A stretch of 64,000 bases of DNA from Pseudomonas sp. Bc-h (GTDB lineage: Bacteria > Pseudomonadota > Gammaproteobacteria > Pseudomonadales > Pseudomonadaceae), in the NCBI RefSeq assembly GCF_002080045.1, contig NZ_MUIN01000009.1:237098-301097 (forward strand), read 5' to 3'. Each line of letters begins with the position of its first letter. Position 1 is the stretch's first letter. Positions 42,507-51,387 of the stretch are shown one piece after another. The notes beneath the pieces are model-generated. The model saw nothing but the letters and a program-made list of their open reading frames with translations, was not told the origin of the DNA and did not search any database. The position numbers were made by a program, and so were the translations under genes.

Positions 42507-45005
42507 TTACCAGTCGTACGTCATTTCCACCGACGCAACCCGCTCTTGCCCGTAGTAACAGCCGAACGAGTAGTTGCAGTCAGAAACATACTTGCGATCA
42601 AACACGTTCTGCACATTCAGGCTGGTCTGCAGACCACGCAGGCTGGGGTTGAGCTTGCCGAGGTCGTAGCTGACGGTGGTGTCGTAGACAACATAGGACT
42701 GCGTGGTGAAGCTGTTGGCAGAGTCACCCGGCTTTTTGCCGGTGTAGCGCGCACCTGCTCCGAACGTCAGGCCGTCGATGCTCGCCTGGGTGAAATGGTA
42801 ATTGCCCCAGAACGTCGCCGAGACCGGCGCCTGGGATTCGTTGCGATTGCCTTGATCGCCGTAGTTGCTCTTGGTGTAGAACGAATCGATGTAGGTCGCC
42901 GCCGCCAATACGTCGATATTGTCGATCGTGGACTTGACCTCAAGCTCGATGCCCCGGGAGCGAACCTCGCCCTGCTGCGTCTGGTACTGGGGATTGTCGT
43001 TGTCACCGGTCAGGACGTTTTTCTGCTTCACCTGAAAGATCGAGGCAGTCATCAGCGTCTTGTCGAACGGTTGATACTTCACACCCACTTCGTATTGTTC
43101 GCCCTCGGTCGGTTCGAAGGCCTTGCCTCCGGTTTCCGGGGAGGAAGTACCCACGGTCGGCAGAAACGATTCGGAATAGCTGACATACGGCGCCAGGCCA
43201 AAATCCGTGACATACGTCAGGCCGACCCGGCCCGTGAACTTGTGGTCGCGCTGGGTGTTGATCGTGCTGGCCAGCAAGTCCTTGTTCTCAACCTCGGCCC
43301 AGTCGTTGCGCCCACCAATGGTAAGAATCCATTGGTCGAGCTTGATCTGGTCCTGCAGATACATGCCGGTCTGGCGAATGGTGTCGTCCCACTTGGTGGT
43401 CAACTCAGGTGTGATATTGCGGGTGTCGTAGTTGTTCTTGCCGTACAGGTCCACCGGCATCAGGTTGTAGGCGTTGTAGCCGTCGTACTTGCGATTGAAG
43501 TGGCGATAATCCACGCCGACCAACGCAGTGTGGTCCAGGGCACCGGTATTGAAGATGTACTCCAGATTGTTATCGATGGTGTACGAGGTGTTGTGCTGCC
43601 GCCAGTCCACCTTGGTGCGATTGGCGTGGGTGTAGTCGGTGACGCCTGCGTCATCGGTGACGAAATTGCGCAGGTAAAGCCCTTTGTAGCGGTCGTCCAC
43701 TTCTGTGTAACGCGCCGTGGAGCGGTACTTCAGGTCATCGTTGATGTCGTGGGAGAAGTCGTAGCCGAAGATGTACTGGTCACGTTTGTAATCGTTGTAG
43801 TGCGAATCGCCGGTGAAAAAATGCCGGTCGATCTTCTGCCCGTTGGGGCCACTCACCAGCGAACCGATTCTGGGCAGCGATTGATAATCGGCCAATGCGT
43901 CATCACGCTGAATCTGCGCCAGCAGGGTCAAAGACGTGACGTCGCTGATCGCCCAGGTCAGGCTCGGCGCGAGCAACATGCGTTGACTGTCGCTGTGGTC
44001 GACCATGTCGTTGCCTTTCTTGGCAACGCCGATCACCCGGTAAGAAAACTCTTTCTGCTCATCGATCGGCCCGCTGGTATCGAAAGCACCATTGACCCGG
44101 CTGTAGCTGCCGGTCCCCAATTTCACCTGACTGCGCTGCTCGGTGGTGGGACGTTTGGACACCAGATTGATCAACCCGCCCGGCTGGTTCTGCCCGTACA
44201 GCACCGACGACGGCCCCTTGAGCACCTCGATACGCTCCAGCGTATAAGGGTCGATCTGCGGTGCGCCGCCCAGGCTGCCGGCATATGGCAGGTAAGCGCC
44301 ATCCAGGTACAGCGGCGTCGGCGCGAATCCGCGGCTGGTGATCTCGTCGGCAATCGTGTTGCGGTCGGTGTACCCGTTCACCCCAAGGCCCGGTGTGTAG
44401 CGCAAGGCTTGAGTCAGGTTGCGCGCGCCCTGAGTCTGCACCTGATCGGCAGTCACGACGTTGATAGCCTGGGGGATCTCCAGAATCGGCGTGTCGGTCT
44501 TGGTCCCCGTGGCGCTGCGTGTCGCCACGTAGCCGTCAACCGGACCATAGGCCGATTCGCTCGTCTGCCCGTAAATGCTGGTCGCATCCAGTTGCAGCGT
44601 GGCGCTGTCACCCACCATCGGAATCACCGAATAACTGCCGTTGGCCTGGCGAACGGACTGCAAGCGGTTGCCTGCCAGCAGCCTGCTCAGGCCCTCGTCG
44701 GCAGAGAACCGGCCACGCAAGCCGGGCGAGCGCTGCCCGCTGACGTTGGCGGGCGAGAAGGACACAGTCACTCCCGCAGCAGCGGCGAATTGCGTCAACG
44801 CCGGACCCAGTGCACCGGCCGGAATATCGAACTCGGTTTCCACACGGGTCTGCGCCCACGCAGGGGTCGCCACGCTCAGTGCGCCCAATGGCGCGGCCAG
44901 CGTCATGCCCAGCAAGGTCGAGTGAATGGCCTTGCCCAGCGCTCCCGTGGGAAAGACGTTGCGAGAAGTGCGCAAAAGCGCGTTTTGATCATTGCGGGCG
45001 GACAT
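42507..45005 (-). CDS. TonB-dependent siderophore receptor with signalling domain
   Basis: 832 residues. A signal peptide ends near TPAWAQ (about residue 51). The STN domain (FDIPAGALGPALTQFAAAAG) follows and identifies a transducer receptor. Next are a plug domain with PSSVLYGQNQPGGLINLV and a 22-strand barrel ending VEMTYDW with a terminal aromatic residue. The C-terminal DCNYSFGCYYGQER recalls FhuA/FoxA-type hydroxamate receptors. It imports a ferric siderophore across the outer membrane and signals through the FecR-like protein. AAAGGA precedes the ATG. Confidence 0.92.
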   Translation of the reverse strand: MSARNDQNALLRTSRNVFPTGALGKAIHSTLLGMTLAAPLGALSVATPAWAQTRVETEFDIPAGALGPALTQFAAAAGVTVSFSPANVSGQRSPGLRGRFSADEGLSRLLAGNRLQSVRQANGSYSVIPMVGDSATLQLDATSIYGQTSESAYGPVDGYVATRSATGTKTDTPILEIPQAINVVTADQVQTQGARNLTQALRYTPGLGVNGYTDRNTIADEITSRGFAPTPLYLDGAYLPYAGSLGGAPQIDPYTLERIEVLKGPSSVLYGQNQPGGLINLVSKRPTTEQRSQVKLGTGSYSRVNGAFDTSGPIDEQKEFSYRVIGVAKKGNDMVDHSDSQRMLLAPSLTWAISDVTSLTLLAQIQRDDALADYQSLPRIGSLVSGPNGQKIDRHFFTGDSHYNDYKRDQYIFGYDFSHDINDDLKYRSTARYTEVDDRYKGLYLRNFVTDDAGVTDYTHANRTKVDWRQHNTSYTIDNNLEYIFNTGALDHTALVGVDYRHFNRKYDGYNAYNLMPVDLYGKNNYDTRNITPELTTKWDDTIRQTGMYLQDQIKLDQWILTIGGRNDWAEVENKDLLASTINTQRDHKFTGRVGLTYVTDFGLAPYVSYSESFLPTVGTSSPETGGKAFEPTEGEQYEVGVKYQPFDKTLMTASIFQVKQKNVLTGDNDNPQYQTQQGEVRSRGIELEVKSTIDNIDVLAAATYIDSFYTKSNYGDQGNRNESQAPVSATFWGNYHFTQASIDGLTFGAGARYTGKKPGDSANSFTTQSYVVYDTTVSYDLGKLNPSLRGLQTSLNVQNVFDRKYVSDCNYSFGCYYGQERVASVEMTYDW

Positions 45006-45151
45006 GCAGTTTCCTTTCGACCTGTGGCAGTAATGACGGCGTCTGTAGCGCCTCTACCTGACAAGTCGAACGAGAATGAAAAACCACAACACCTCGGCGT
45101 ATTATTTTTTCAGAGGGGGTGATTTTCAGGGACAGACAACACCAAAACGGC

Positions 45152-46105
45152 TCACGCCAATTCCACGCGGGCCCAGAAACGACTGAACCGGCGGATACGC
45201 ACCGGCAGCGTCGACGTCAGATTTTCCAGCACAATGTCGGTGTCACCCAGGTGAAAAGCCCCTGATATCCGCAGCGCCGCAACGCTTGCATCACACCCCA
45301 GATGGCCAGGTCGATAGCGCTGCAGCTCGGCGATGAAGTCGTCCAGTCGCCAGTTATCGACCACCAGCATGTCCCGGGTCCAGGCGTCTGCAAGAGGCGT
45401 CGCTGGCTGGATCGACCCCAGCGACGTCCCGTCGAAGCTCAATTGCTGCCCGGCTTCCACGCGCACAGGCGCCAGCGAAGCGCGGTTGCGCACTTGCACT
45501 GCATGTTGCAGAACGCAGACGCGGGTGCGCTCGCCCTCCTCGCGCACGATAAAGCGCGTGCCCAAGGCAAGGATGCTGCCCTCACGGGTGTGCACGACAA
45601 AGGGTCGAGCGAAGGTGTCGCGGGCGGTTTCAACGAGGATCTCCCCGGTCAGCAAGCGAATATCGCGCAGACTCGGCGTGAAGCGGATGTCCACGGCAGT
45701 CGCGGTGTTCAGTTGCAATCGGCTGCCATCGTCCAGCACCACCCGCCGACGCTCGCCGGTCGCCGTACGCTGATCGGCCAGCAATGTCGGCAAGGGCGTC
45801 GTATGCCATGCCAGAGACGCTGCACCACCCGCGGCCAACAGCAGCGCAAGCACCTTGAGCACTTCACGGCGGCGGGCTCGGGCACTGAGCAGTGTCGGTC
45901 GGGCGATTTCCGGCGCCAAGCGATCCAGCTTGCCTTGCAGTCTCGCCAATCGCTCCCAGGCCTGCCGATGTCGGGGATCACATTCAAGCCACTGGCGATG
46001 GGCGATACAGGTTTTGGCGTCATCTGCTCCGGCGCATTGCAGGTCGACATACCAGCGGGCAGCAGCTTCGAGGACGGCATGGTCCATGGATCGCGCGACG
46101 GCCAT
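45152..46105 (-). CDS. FecR-like anti-sigma factor
   Basis: 317 residues. A cytoplasmic N-terminal FecR domain (EAAARWYVDLQCAGADDAKT, HRQWLECDPRHRQAWERL) is followed by one membrane span near residues 80-98, then the periplasmic domain with RRVVLDDGSRLQLNTATAVD and a C-terminal STN-like part that meets the receptor's signalling domain. It controls the ECF sigma factor encoded just upstream. GAGGAG lies seven bases before its ATG, and it follows the sigma gene by only four bases. Confidence 0.92.
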   Translation of the reverse strand: MAVARSMDHAVLEAAARWYVDLQCAGADDAKTCIAHRQWLECDPRHRQAWERLARLQGKLDRLAPEIARPTLLSARARRREVLKVLALLLAAGGAASLAWHTTPLPTLLADQRTATGERRRVVLDDGSRLQLNTATAVDIRFTPSLRDIRLLTGEILVETARDTFARPFVVHTREGSILALGTRFIVREEGERTRVCVLQHAVQVRNRASLAPVRVEAGQQLSFDGTSLGSIQPATPLADAWTRDMLVVDNWRLDDFIAELQRYRPGHLGCDASVAALRISGAFHLGDTDIVLENLTSTLPVRIRRFSRFWARVELA

Positions 46106-46109
46106 GGGC

Positions 46110-46619
46110 TTACTCCTCGGCCAACATCAGGCAATGGGTCAGCGCGCGCACGGCGTGTTTCTTCACGGTGTTCACCGACACGCCCATGCGCCTGGAGATC
46201 TCGACGTAGGTCAGACCGTCGAGCTGGGCCATCAGGAAGATCTCCCGCGTACGTTCGCCAAGGCCGTCCAGCAATCGGTCGACTTCGAGCAGGGTTTCGA
46301 TGATCAGCGCGCGGGCTTCGGGGGAGATGTCGACAGGCTCGGGACATGCCGCGGGGGTTTCGAGGTAGGCCTGCTCCAGCGCGCGGCGGCGGAACATATC
46401 GATCATCAGGCTGCGCGCCACGCTGCTCAGATACGCCCGTGGCTCGCGCAACTCGGCGGCCTTGCGCTGAATCAGCACCCGAATGAACGTGTCCTGAGCC
46501 AGGTCGGCGGCACGATCGACGCAGCCCAGTTTCTTGCGCAACCAGCCGCACAACCAGGGATGGTGATCTTCGTACAGGGTGTGGACGGCGTGTTGATGGG
46601 CAAGGTCAGCGGAGGGCAT
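46110..46619 (-). CDS. ECF sigma factor, FecI type
   Basis: 169 residues. Region 2 is seen in YEDHHPWLCGWLRKKLG and DRAADLAQDTFIRVL, region 4 in EIFLMAQLDGLTYVEISRRMG and SVNTVKKHAVRALTHCL. This is the FecI group that directs transcription of siderophore-receptor genes. A Fur-box-like site upstream and the order sigma, anti-sigma, receptor give a complete cell-surface signalling system, expected to respond to iron limitation and to one external siderophore. Confidence 0.93.
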   Translation of the reverse strand: MPSADLAHQHAVHTLYEDHHPWLCGWLRKKLGCVDRAADLAQDTFIRVLIQRKAAELREPRAYLSSVARSLMIDMFRRRALEQAYLETPAACPEPVDISPEARALIIETLLEVDRLLDGLGERTREIFLMAQLDGLTYVEISRRMGVSVNTVKKHAVRALTHCLMLAEE

Positions 46620-46646
46620 GGAATGGGATCACGACTAAAGCCATAT

Positions 46647-46665
46647 GATAATGGCTCTCATTTTC
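46647..46665. promoter_or_regulatory. Fur-box-like site upstream of the ECF sigma gene
   Basis: GATAATGGCTCTCATTTTC, read on the minus strand, agrees with the 19-base Fur consensus at 15 positions. It lies 28 bases upstream of the sigma-factor start, where a repressor would block its promoter. Confidence 0.65.
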
Positions 46666-46683
46666 ATCATTCGCTGACCGTTT

Positions 46684-46717
46684 GGCAACCCTGACGAGAT
46701 GTGCTCTCAGGGTTGCC
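46684..46717. other. Inverted repeat between ECF sigma and sorbosone-type gene
   Basis: GGCAACCCTGA (46684-46694) pairs perfectly with TCAGGGTTGCC (46707-46717). No T-run follows on either strand. It may still end the sorbosone-type transcript, whose stop codon is 20 bases away. Confidence 0.4.
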
Positions 46718-46737
46718 GTGTAGAGCGTCTTACGAGA

Positions 46738-48072
46738 CTACTGGTGGCTCACACGCCAGACCCGATTGCCCACGTCATCGGCCACCAGCAGCGAACCCTG
46801 TTTGTCGAGGATCACGCCCACCGGACGACCTTGAGCTTCGCCATCGGCATTCAGAAACCCGGTGAGGAAATCCGTGGGCACACCCGACGGTTGCCCGTCC
46901 GTGAAGCCGATGAACACCACCTTGTAACCTGCTTGCGGGTTGCGGTTCCACGAGCCGTGCTCACCGATGAACACGCCTTCGGCGAAATTTTCCGGCATGC
47001 CGCGCGGGTCGGAGAAGGTCAGGCCCAATGGCGCGACGTGGGTGCCCAGTGCGTAGTCCGGGGCGATGGCCTTGGCCACCATGTCCGGGCGCGGCGGCTG
47101 CACGCGGCTGTCGACGTGGTTGCCGTAATAGCTCCATGGCCAGCCATAGAACGCGCCGTCCTTGACTGAGGTCAGGTAGTCCGGCACCAGGTCGCTGCCG
47201 ATTTCATCGCGCTCGTTGACCACGGTCCACAGCTCACTGCTGCCCGGTTTCCAGACCAGCCCGTTAGGGTTGCGCAGGCCGCTGGCGAACAGGCGCTTCT
47301 GACCGGATTTGACGTCGACCTCCCAGATGGCGGCGCGGCCTTCCTCAGCTTCCAGTCCGTTTTCACCCACGTTGCTGTTGGAACCTACAGTCACGTAGAG
47401 CTTGGAACCATCGCTGTTGGCGACGATGTTCTTGGTCCAGTGATGATTGAGGCCCGCGGGTAGATCGGTGACTTTGGTCGGCGTCGCCGTGATTTCGGTC
47501 TGGCCGTCGCTGTACGGCACCTTGACGATCGCATCGGCGGTGGCGATGAACAGCTCATTGCCAACCAGTGCCATGCCGAACGGCGACATCAGCCCGCTGA
47601 TGAACACCTTGTGCACTTCCGCCTTGCCGTCACCATCGGCGTCGCGAAGGATCGTGATGCGATTGGCACTCGGGGCTTCGGCGCCGACCCGGCTCATGAC
47701 GATGCCTGACGCCGTGCGCTTGACCCAGGCCATCAATCCCGTACCGCCATCGGTCGCGCCTTCGGGCTTGGGCGGCGTGTTGCTCTCGGCGACCAGCACG
47801 TCGCCGTTGGGCAAGCTGTACAGCCAGCGCGGGTGCTGGAGATTGTTCGCCAGCGCTTGCACCTTGAAACCGTCCGGCGCCTTGGGCGTATCGCTGCCAC
47901 TCCAGCCCACCGCCTTGGAGACCTTCAAGGTCGGGATCAACGAGCTGGTGGGTTCAGGCAGCTGCGGCTTGGGGCCGACGCCCGCCTGAAACGGCAATTT
48001 CGAAGACTCACCGCAGGCGCTCAGTAACGCGGCAGCGGTCATCAGCAGTGCACATCGGCGCAACACAATCAT
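46738..48072 (-). CDS. Sorbosone dehydrogenase-family lipoprotein
   Basis: 444 residues. LLSAC at about residues 16-20 is a lipobox, so the mature protein is a lipid-anchored periplasmic protein. The fold is a six-bladed propeller of the glucose/sorbosone dehydrogenase family (PQQ-dependent aldose sugar dehydrogenase type): LQHPRWLYSLPNGDVLVAES, NHHWTKNIVANSDGSKLYV, FASGLRNPNGLVW and EHGSWNRNPQAGYKVVF are family blocks. It oxidises an aldose or sorbosone, probably with PQQ. It is monocistronic and sits upstream of the ECF sigma gene in the same orientation. Confidence 0.87.
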   Translation of the reverse strand: MIVLRRCALLMTAAALLSACGESSKLPFQAGVGPKPQLPEPTSSLIPTLKVSKAVGWSGSDTPKAPDGFKVQALANNLQHPRWLYSLPNGDVLVAESNTPPKPEGATDGGTGLMAWVKRTASGIVMSRVGAEAPSANRITILRDADGDGKAEVHKVFISGLMSPFGMALVGNELFIATADAIVKVPYSDGQTEITATPTKVTDLPAGLNHHWTKNIVANSDGSKLYVTVGSNSNVGENGLEAEEGRAAIWEVDVKSGQKRLFASGLRNPNGLVWKPGSSELWTVVNERDEIGSDLVPDYLTSVKDGAFYGWPWSYYGNHVDSRVQPPRPDMVAKAIAPDYALGTHVAPLGLTFSDPRGMPENFAEGVFIGEHGSWNRNPQAGYKVVFIGFTDGQPSGVPTDFLTGFLNADGEAQGRPVGVILDKQGSLLVADDVGNRVWRVSHQ

Positions 48073-48255
48073 TGTTCAACCTCGCGACGGCCATCCGTGG
48101 GCCAGTTTTGGGATTACAGAATCGTCAGAAGTATCGCCATGTGGCTCGAGAGCAAACAGCACATGGGACACAAATGACCTTTGTTCTCCAGGCACGAATC
48201 AACGGACCGCAGCAGTCGCTCAAGGGTTCAACACTGAGGTTTCAACTTCCGGGGT

Positions 48256-49182
48256 TCACCTTGAAGGCGTCAACAACGATTCGCGCAACAGGCGCGCAGC
48301 GGGTGAATCCGGCATGCCTTTGCGTGAGACCAGTTCGTAGGGTTCGCTGCGCGAAGTGATCGGCAACGCCAGGGTCGTGGTAAAGCCATAGGCCGAGCAG
48401 AAGTTGGCAACGTCGGTGGACACCAGCGCCACCAGACTGGGGTTTTCCTGAAGCAACGACAGCGTGGCAAAAGCTGATGTGGTCTCCAGCAGGTGCACCG
48501 GAAACCGCAGGTCGGCTTCATGGAATTCGCGCTCCAGCAGCATGCGCATCGGCATGTTGGCGCGGTACACGACCCAGCGGTAATCGGCCAGATCCTTGAG
48601 GCTCAGCCGCCTGGCATAGGCGAACGGGTGTTTGGTACTGGCAATCACGGCCAGGGTTTCATCCACCAGCACCGTGCTCTCGTACAGATAAGGCGTGTTG
48701 CTGACCGTGGTGCGACAGATCGCCAGGTCCAGCCTTCCGGCGTCCACTTGCGCCAGCAGTGCGGCGCTGGTGTCTTCGACGATCTCCACCGACATCTGCG
48801 GGTTGTCGGCGATCACCCGGCTGATCGCCGCCGTGAGCAACGGCACCGCACCCATGATGGTGCCCACCGCCACGCGCCCGCCCTGCCCGCTCATGATGCC
48901 GATGATCTCCTCGCGCAGGTGCGCAAGGTCGGTCTGGATCAGCCGCGCGTAGCGAATCACCGAGCGGCCGGCATCATTGGGCTCAAGCCCCCGGTTAGTT
49001 CGGGTGAACAGCGAAGTGCCGAACGTGGTTTCGATTTCCTGCAATGCCTTGCTGGCACCCGGCTGGGTCAGAGCGACCTGCCTGGCCGCGCCGAGCAAGG
49101 ACCTGTGTTCGTCCAGGGCGATCAGCAAACGCAGTTGTTTGACGTGCAGCCGGGACATGATCGAGTTCAGTGATGGCGTCAT
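48256..49182 (-). CDS. LysR-family regulator of the downstream catabolic cluster
   Basis: 308 residues. Its helix-turn-helix is in LDEHRSLLGAARQVALTQPGASKALQ, and its effector domain resembles the CbbR/GbpR-type LysR proteins of aromatic or sugar-acid pathways. An internal ATG at 49158 is a possible alternative start. It is divergent from the alcohol dehydrogenase gene at 49358, with a TAACT/AGTTA palindrome just upstream of its start. I infer that it activates the 49.4-60.5 kb operon in response to a pathway intermediate. Confidence 0.85.
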   Translation of the reverse strand: MTPSLNSIMSRLHVKQLRLLIALDEHRSLLGAARQVALTQPGASKALQEIETTFGTSLFTRTNRGLEPNDAGRSVIRYARLIQTDLAHLREEIIGIMSGQGGRVAVGTIMGAVPLLTAAISRVIADNPQMSVEIVEDTSAALLAQVDAGRLDLAICRTTVSNTPYLYESTVLVDETLAVIASTKHPFAYARRLSLKDLADYRWVVYRANMPMRMLLEREFHEADLRFPVHLLETTSAFATLSLLQENPSLVALVSTDVANFCSAYGFTTTLALPITSRSEPYELVSRKGMPDSPAARLLRESLLTPSR

Positions 49183-49188
49183 CTGGAT

Positions 49189-49201
49189 TAACTAAAAGTT
49201 A
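49189..49201. promoter_or_regulatory. Candidate LysR operator of the catabolic cluster
   Basis: TAACT-AAA-AGTTA is a perfect 5-3-5 inverted repeat seven bases upstream of the LysR start, in the divergent promoter region. Confidence 0.4.
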
Positions 49202-49357
49202 TAGAGGTATCGAAAGTCGTCAGTATCGGACGCGCTGAATGCGGGCCTATAGTCCGCTCCACAACCAGGCAATGCAATGGGTTTGCAGGCAAGGACAGAG
49301 TCCTGGCAGCGCCGACCGATTGTGACAATAACAATCCTGTATAACTTGTGGTGAAGC

Positions 49358-50497
49358 ATGTCTCTGATCAATTACGTAACCAAGATCCAGTTCGGCTATG
49401 ACAGCCTGCAGACCCTCGCGGCCGAAGCCGAGCGCGCCGGAATGAAGCGCCCGATGATCGTCACCGACGTCGGTGTACGTCGCGCCGGCATCGTCGACAA
49501 GGTGATCGCCGCACTGGATGCCAGCACACCACCGGCCATCTTCGACGCCACTCCACCCAACCCCAACGAAAGCGCCGTGCGTGCCGCCGTCGAGCTGTAC
49601 CTGAGCGCCGAGTGCGACGGCATCATCGCTGTCGGTGGCGGCTCGTCCATCGACCTGGCCAAGGGCGTGGCGGTGTGCGCCACGCACGAAGGGCCGTTGC
49701 AGAGTTTCGCGGTGATCGAGGGCGGACTGGACCGCATCACTGCCGCCACTGCCCCTTTGATTGCGATTCCAACCACTGCGGGCACTGGCAGTGAGGTGGG
49801 ACGGGGCGCGATTCTGATCCTTGACGACGGCCGCAAGGTGGGGGTGATCTCCCCGTACGTGATTCCTCGCGTTGCCATCTGCGACCCGGAACTGACCCTC
49901 GGCCTGCCCTCGATGCTGACCGCCGCCACGGGCATGGACGCCATCGCCCACTGCATCGAAACCTTCATGGCGCCCGCCTTCAACCCTGCCGCCGACGGCA
50001 TTGCACTGGATGGCCTGTGGCGCGCCTGGCAGCACATCGAACGCGCCACCGCCGAGCCCGGCGACCGTGAAGCGCGGCTGAACATGATGAGTGCGTCGAT
50101 GCAGGGCGCCCTGGCCTTTCAAAAAGGTCTGGGCTGCGTTCACAGCCTTTCCCATGCACTGGGCGGGATCAATCCGAAGCTGCACCACGGCACCTTGAAC
50201 GCGATCTTTCTGCCTGCGGTGGTGCACTTCAACGCCGACTCCGCCAGCGTGCGCGACGAACGCAAGCTTGAACGCCTGCGCCACGCCATGGGCCTGGCCG
50301 AGGGCGCCGACATCGGCCAGGCCATCGAAGACATGACCCGTCGTCTGGGCCTGCCGACCCGCCTGAGCGAGATCGGCGTGGACGAAAGCCTGTTCGCCGG
50401 GATCGTCGAAGGCGCGCTGCACGACCACAGCCACAAGACCAACCCGCGCGAAGCCTCGCCTGCGGACTATCGCTCGATGCTCGCGCAGTCGTTGTAA
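49358..50497 (+). CDS. Iron-containing alcohol dehydrogenase
   Basis: 379 residues. The NAD-binding GGGSSIDLAKG (93-103) is intact. Metal ligands are Asp194 and His198 in GMDAIAHCIE, His262 in VHSLSHALGG, and one of His276/277. The sequence is nearer to the maleylacetate reductase and 4-hydroxybutyrate dehydrogenase branch than to FucO. It is first of a long same-strand cluster and probably interconverts an alcohol or hydroxyacid intermediate and its aldehyde or keto form. Confidence 0.88.
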   Translation: MSLINYVTKIQFGYDSLQTLAAEAERAGMKRPMIVTDVGVRRAGIVDKVIAALDASTPPAIFDATPPNPNESAVRAAVELYLSAECDGIIAVGGGSSIDLAKGVAVCATHEGPLQSFAVIEGGLDRITAATAPLIAIPTTAGTGSEVGRGAILILDDGRKVGVISPYVIPRVAICDPELTLGLPSMLTAATGMDAIAHCIETFMAPAFNPAADGIALDGLWRAWQHIERATAEPGDREARLNMMSASMQGALAFQKGLGCVHSLSHALGGINPKLHHGTLNAIFLPAVVHFNADSASVRDERKLERLRHAMGLAEGADIGQAIEDMTRRLGLPTRLSEIGVDESLFAGIVEGALHDHSHKTNPREASPADYRSMLAQSL

Positions 50498-50606
50498 CTA
50501 GCAACACACACGACACCCCTGACGACACCCATAACGACAACAATAAAACAGGAGGCAGCGTCATCGCCGCACCGGTCTCGAATCGGGCGGCGATGGCTGG
50601 ACCATC

Positions 50607-51386
50607 ATGAAGCCCACCGTCCTTATCGAGCGGCAAGACTCAGTTGCCATCGTCACCCTGCACAACCCGGAAAAGATGAACGCCCTGACCCTGTCCATGT
50701 GGCAAGACCTGCGCGACGTCATGAGCGAGTTGTCCAGCGACCTCAATCTGCGCTGCGTAGTCCTGCGTGGCGCGGGTGAACAGGCTTTTGCCGCGGGTGC
50801 CGACGTCGGCGAATTCCCGAACGTTCGCGCCAATGCGGACCAGGCTCGCCGTTATGCCGACGTGACCAACGCTGCGATGCGCGCTGTCGCTGAATGCCCG
50901 CACCCGATGATTGCCATGATCCACGGCGTCTGCGTCGGTGGCGGGCTGGAAATAGCCGCACTCTGCGACCTGCGCATCTGTGGCCAGTCCAGCCGTTTCG
51001 GCGCGCCGGTGGGCAAGCTCGGGCTGGTCATGTCCTACGACGAAATGGCGGGGTTGGTGGCGTTGGCCGGACGCTCCACCACGCTCGAGATCCTCCTCGA
51101 AGGCCGGATCCTCGACGCCGCCGACGCCTACGTAAAACACTTGGTGACCCGCGTGGTGGCCGACGATCAGGTGCAAAGCGAGACCCTCGCGACGGCCAGA
51201 CGCATCTGCGCAGGCGCCCCGCTGGTCGCGCGCTGGCACCGACAGGCCGCGCGACAACTCGAAGCGGGCCAGGCGCCCACCGCCGAGCAAATCGACAACA
51301 GCTACTTCTGCTACGACAGCGAAGACTTTCAGATCGGCCTGGGCGCTTTCATCGAGAAAGCCCGGCCACAGTTCAAGGGGAAATGA
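50607..51386 (+). CDS. Enoyl-CoA hydratase/isomerase-family protein lacking one catalytic Glu
   Basis: 259 residues of crotonase fold. The oxyanion loops are present: AAGADVGEF and GVCVGGGLEIAAL. Aligning FGAPVGKLGLVM with the hydratase FGQPEILLG motif puts Val where Glu144 of rat hydratase stands, while the second Glu (in TLEILLEG) is kept. It therefore looks unlike a standard hydratase and more like an isomerase, decarboxylase or hydrolase of the superfamily. It is followed one base later by the CoA-transferase gene, so the two are translationally linked. Confidence 0.85.
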   Translation: MKPTVLIERQDSVAIVTLHNPEKMNALTLSMWQDLRDVMSELSSDLNLRCVVLRGAGEQAFAAGADVGEFPNVRANADQARRYADVTNAAMRAVAECPHPMIAMIHGVCVGGGLEIAALCDLRICGQSSRFGAPVGKLGLVMSYDEMAGLVALAGRSTTLEILLEGRILDAADAYVKHLVTRVVADDQVQSETLATARRICAGAPLVARWHRQAARQLEAGQAPTAEQIDNSYFCYDSEDFQIGLGAFIEKARPQFKGK

Positions 51387-51387
51387 C

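Noticed and set aside
42474..45122. An 882-codon open frame opposite the TonB receptor gene
   Set aside because: No domain, and the receptor, FecR and sigma genes form an established set on the other strand.
42507..46619. Assignment of the receptor to one named siderophore
   Set aside because: The C-terminal motif suggests hydroxamate receptors, but barrel loops cannot be matched reliably by eye.
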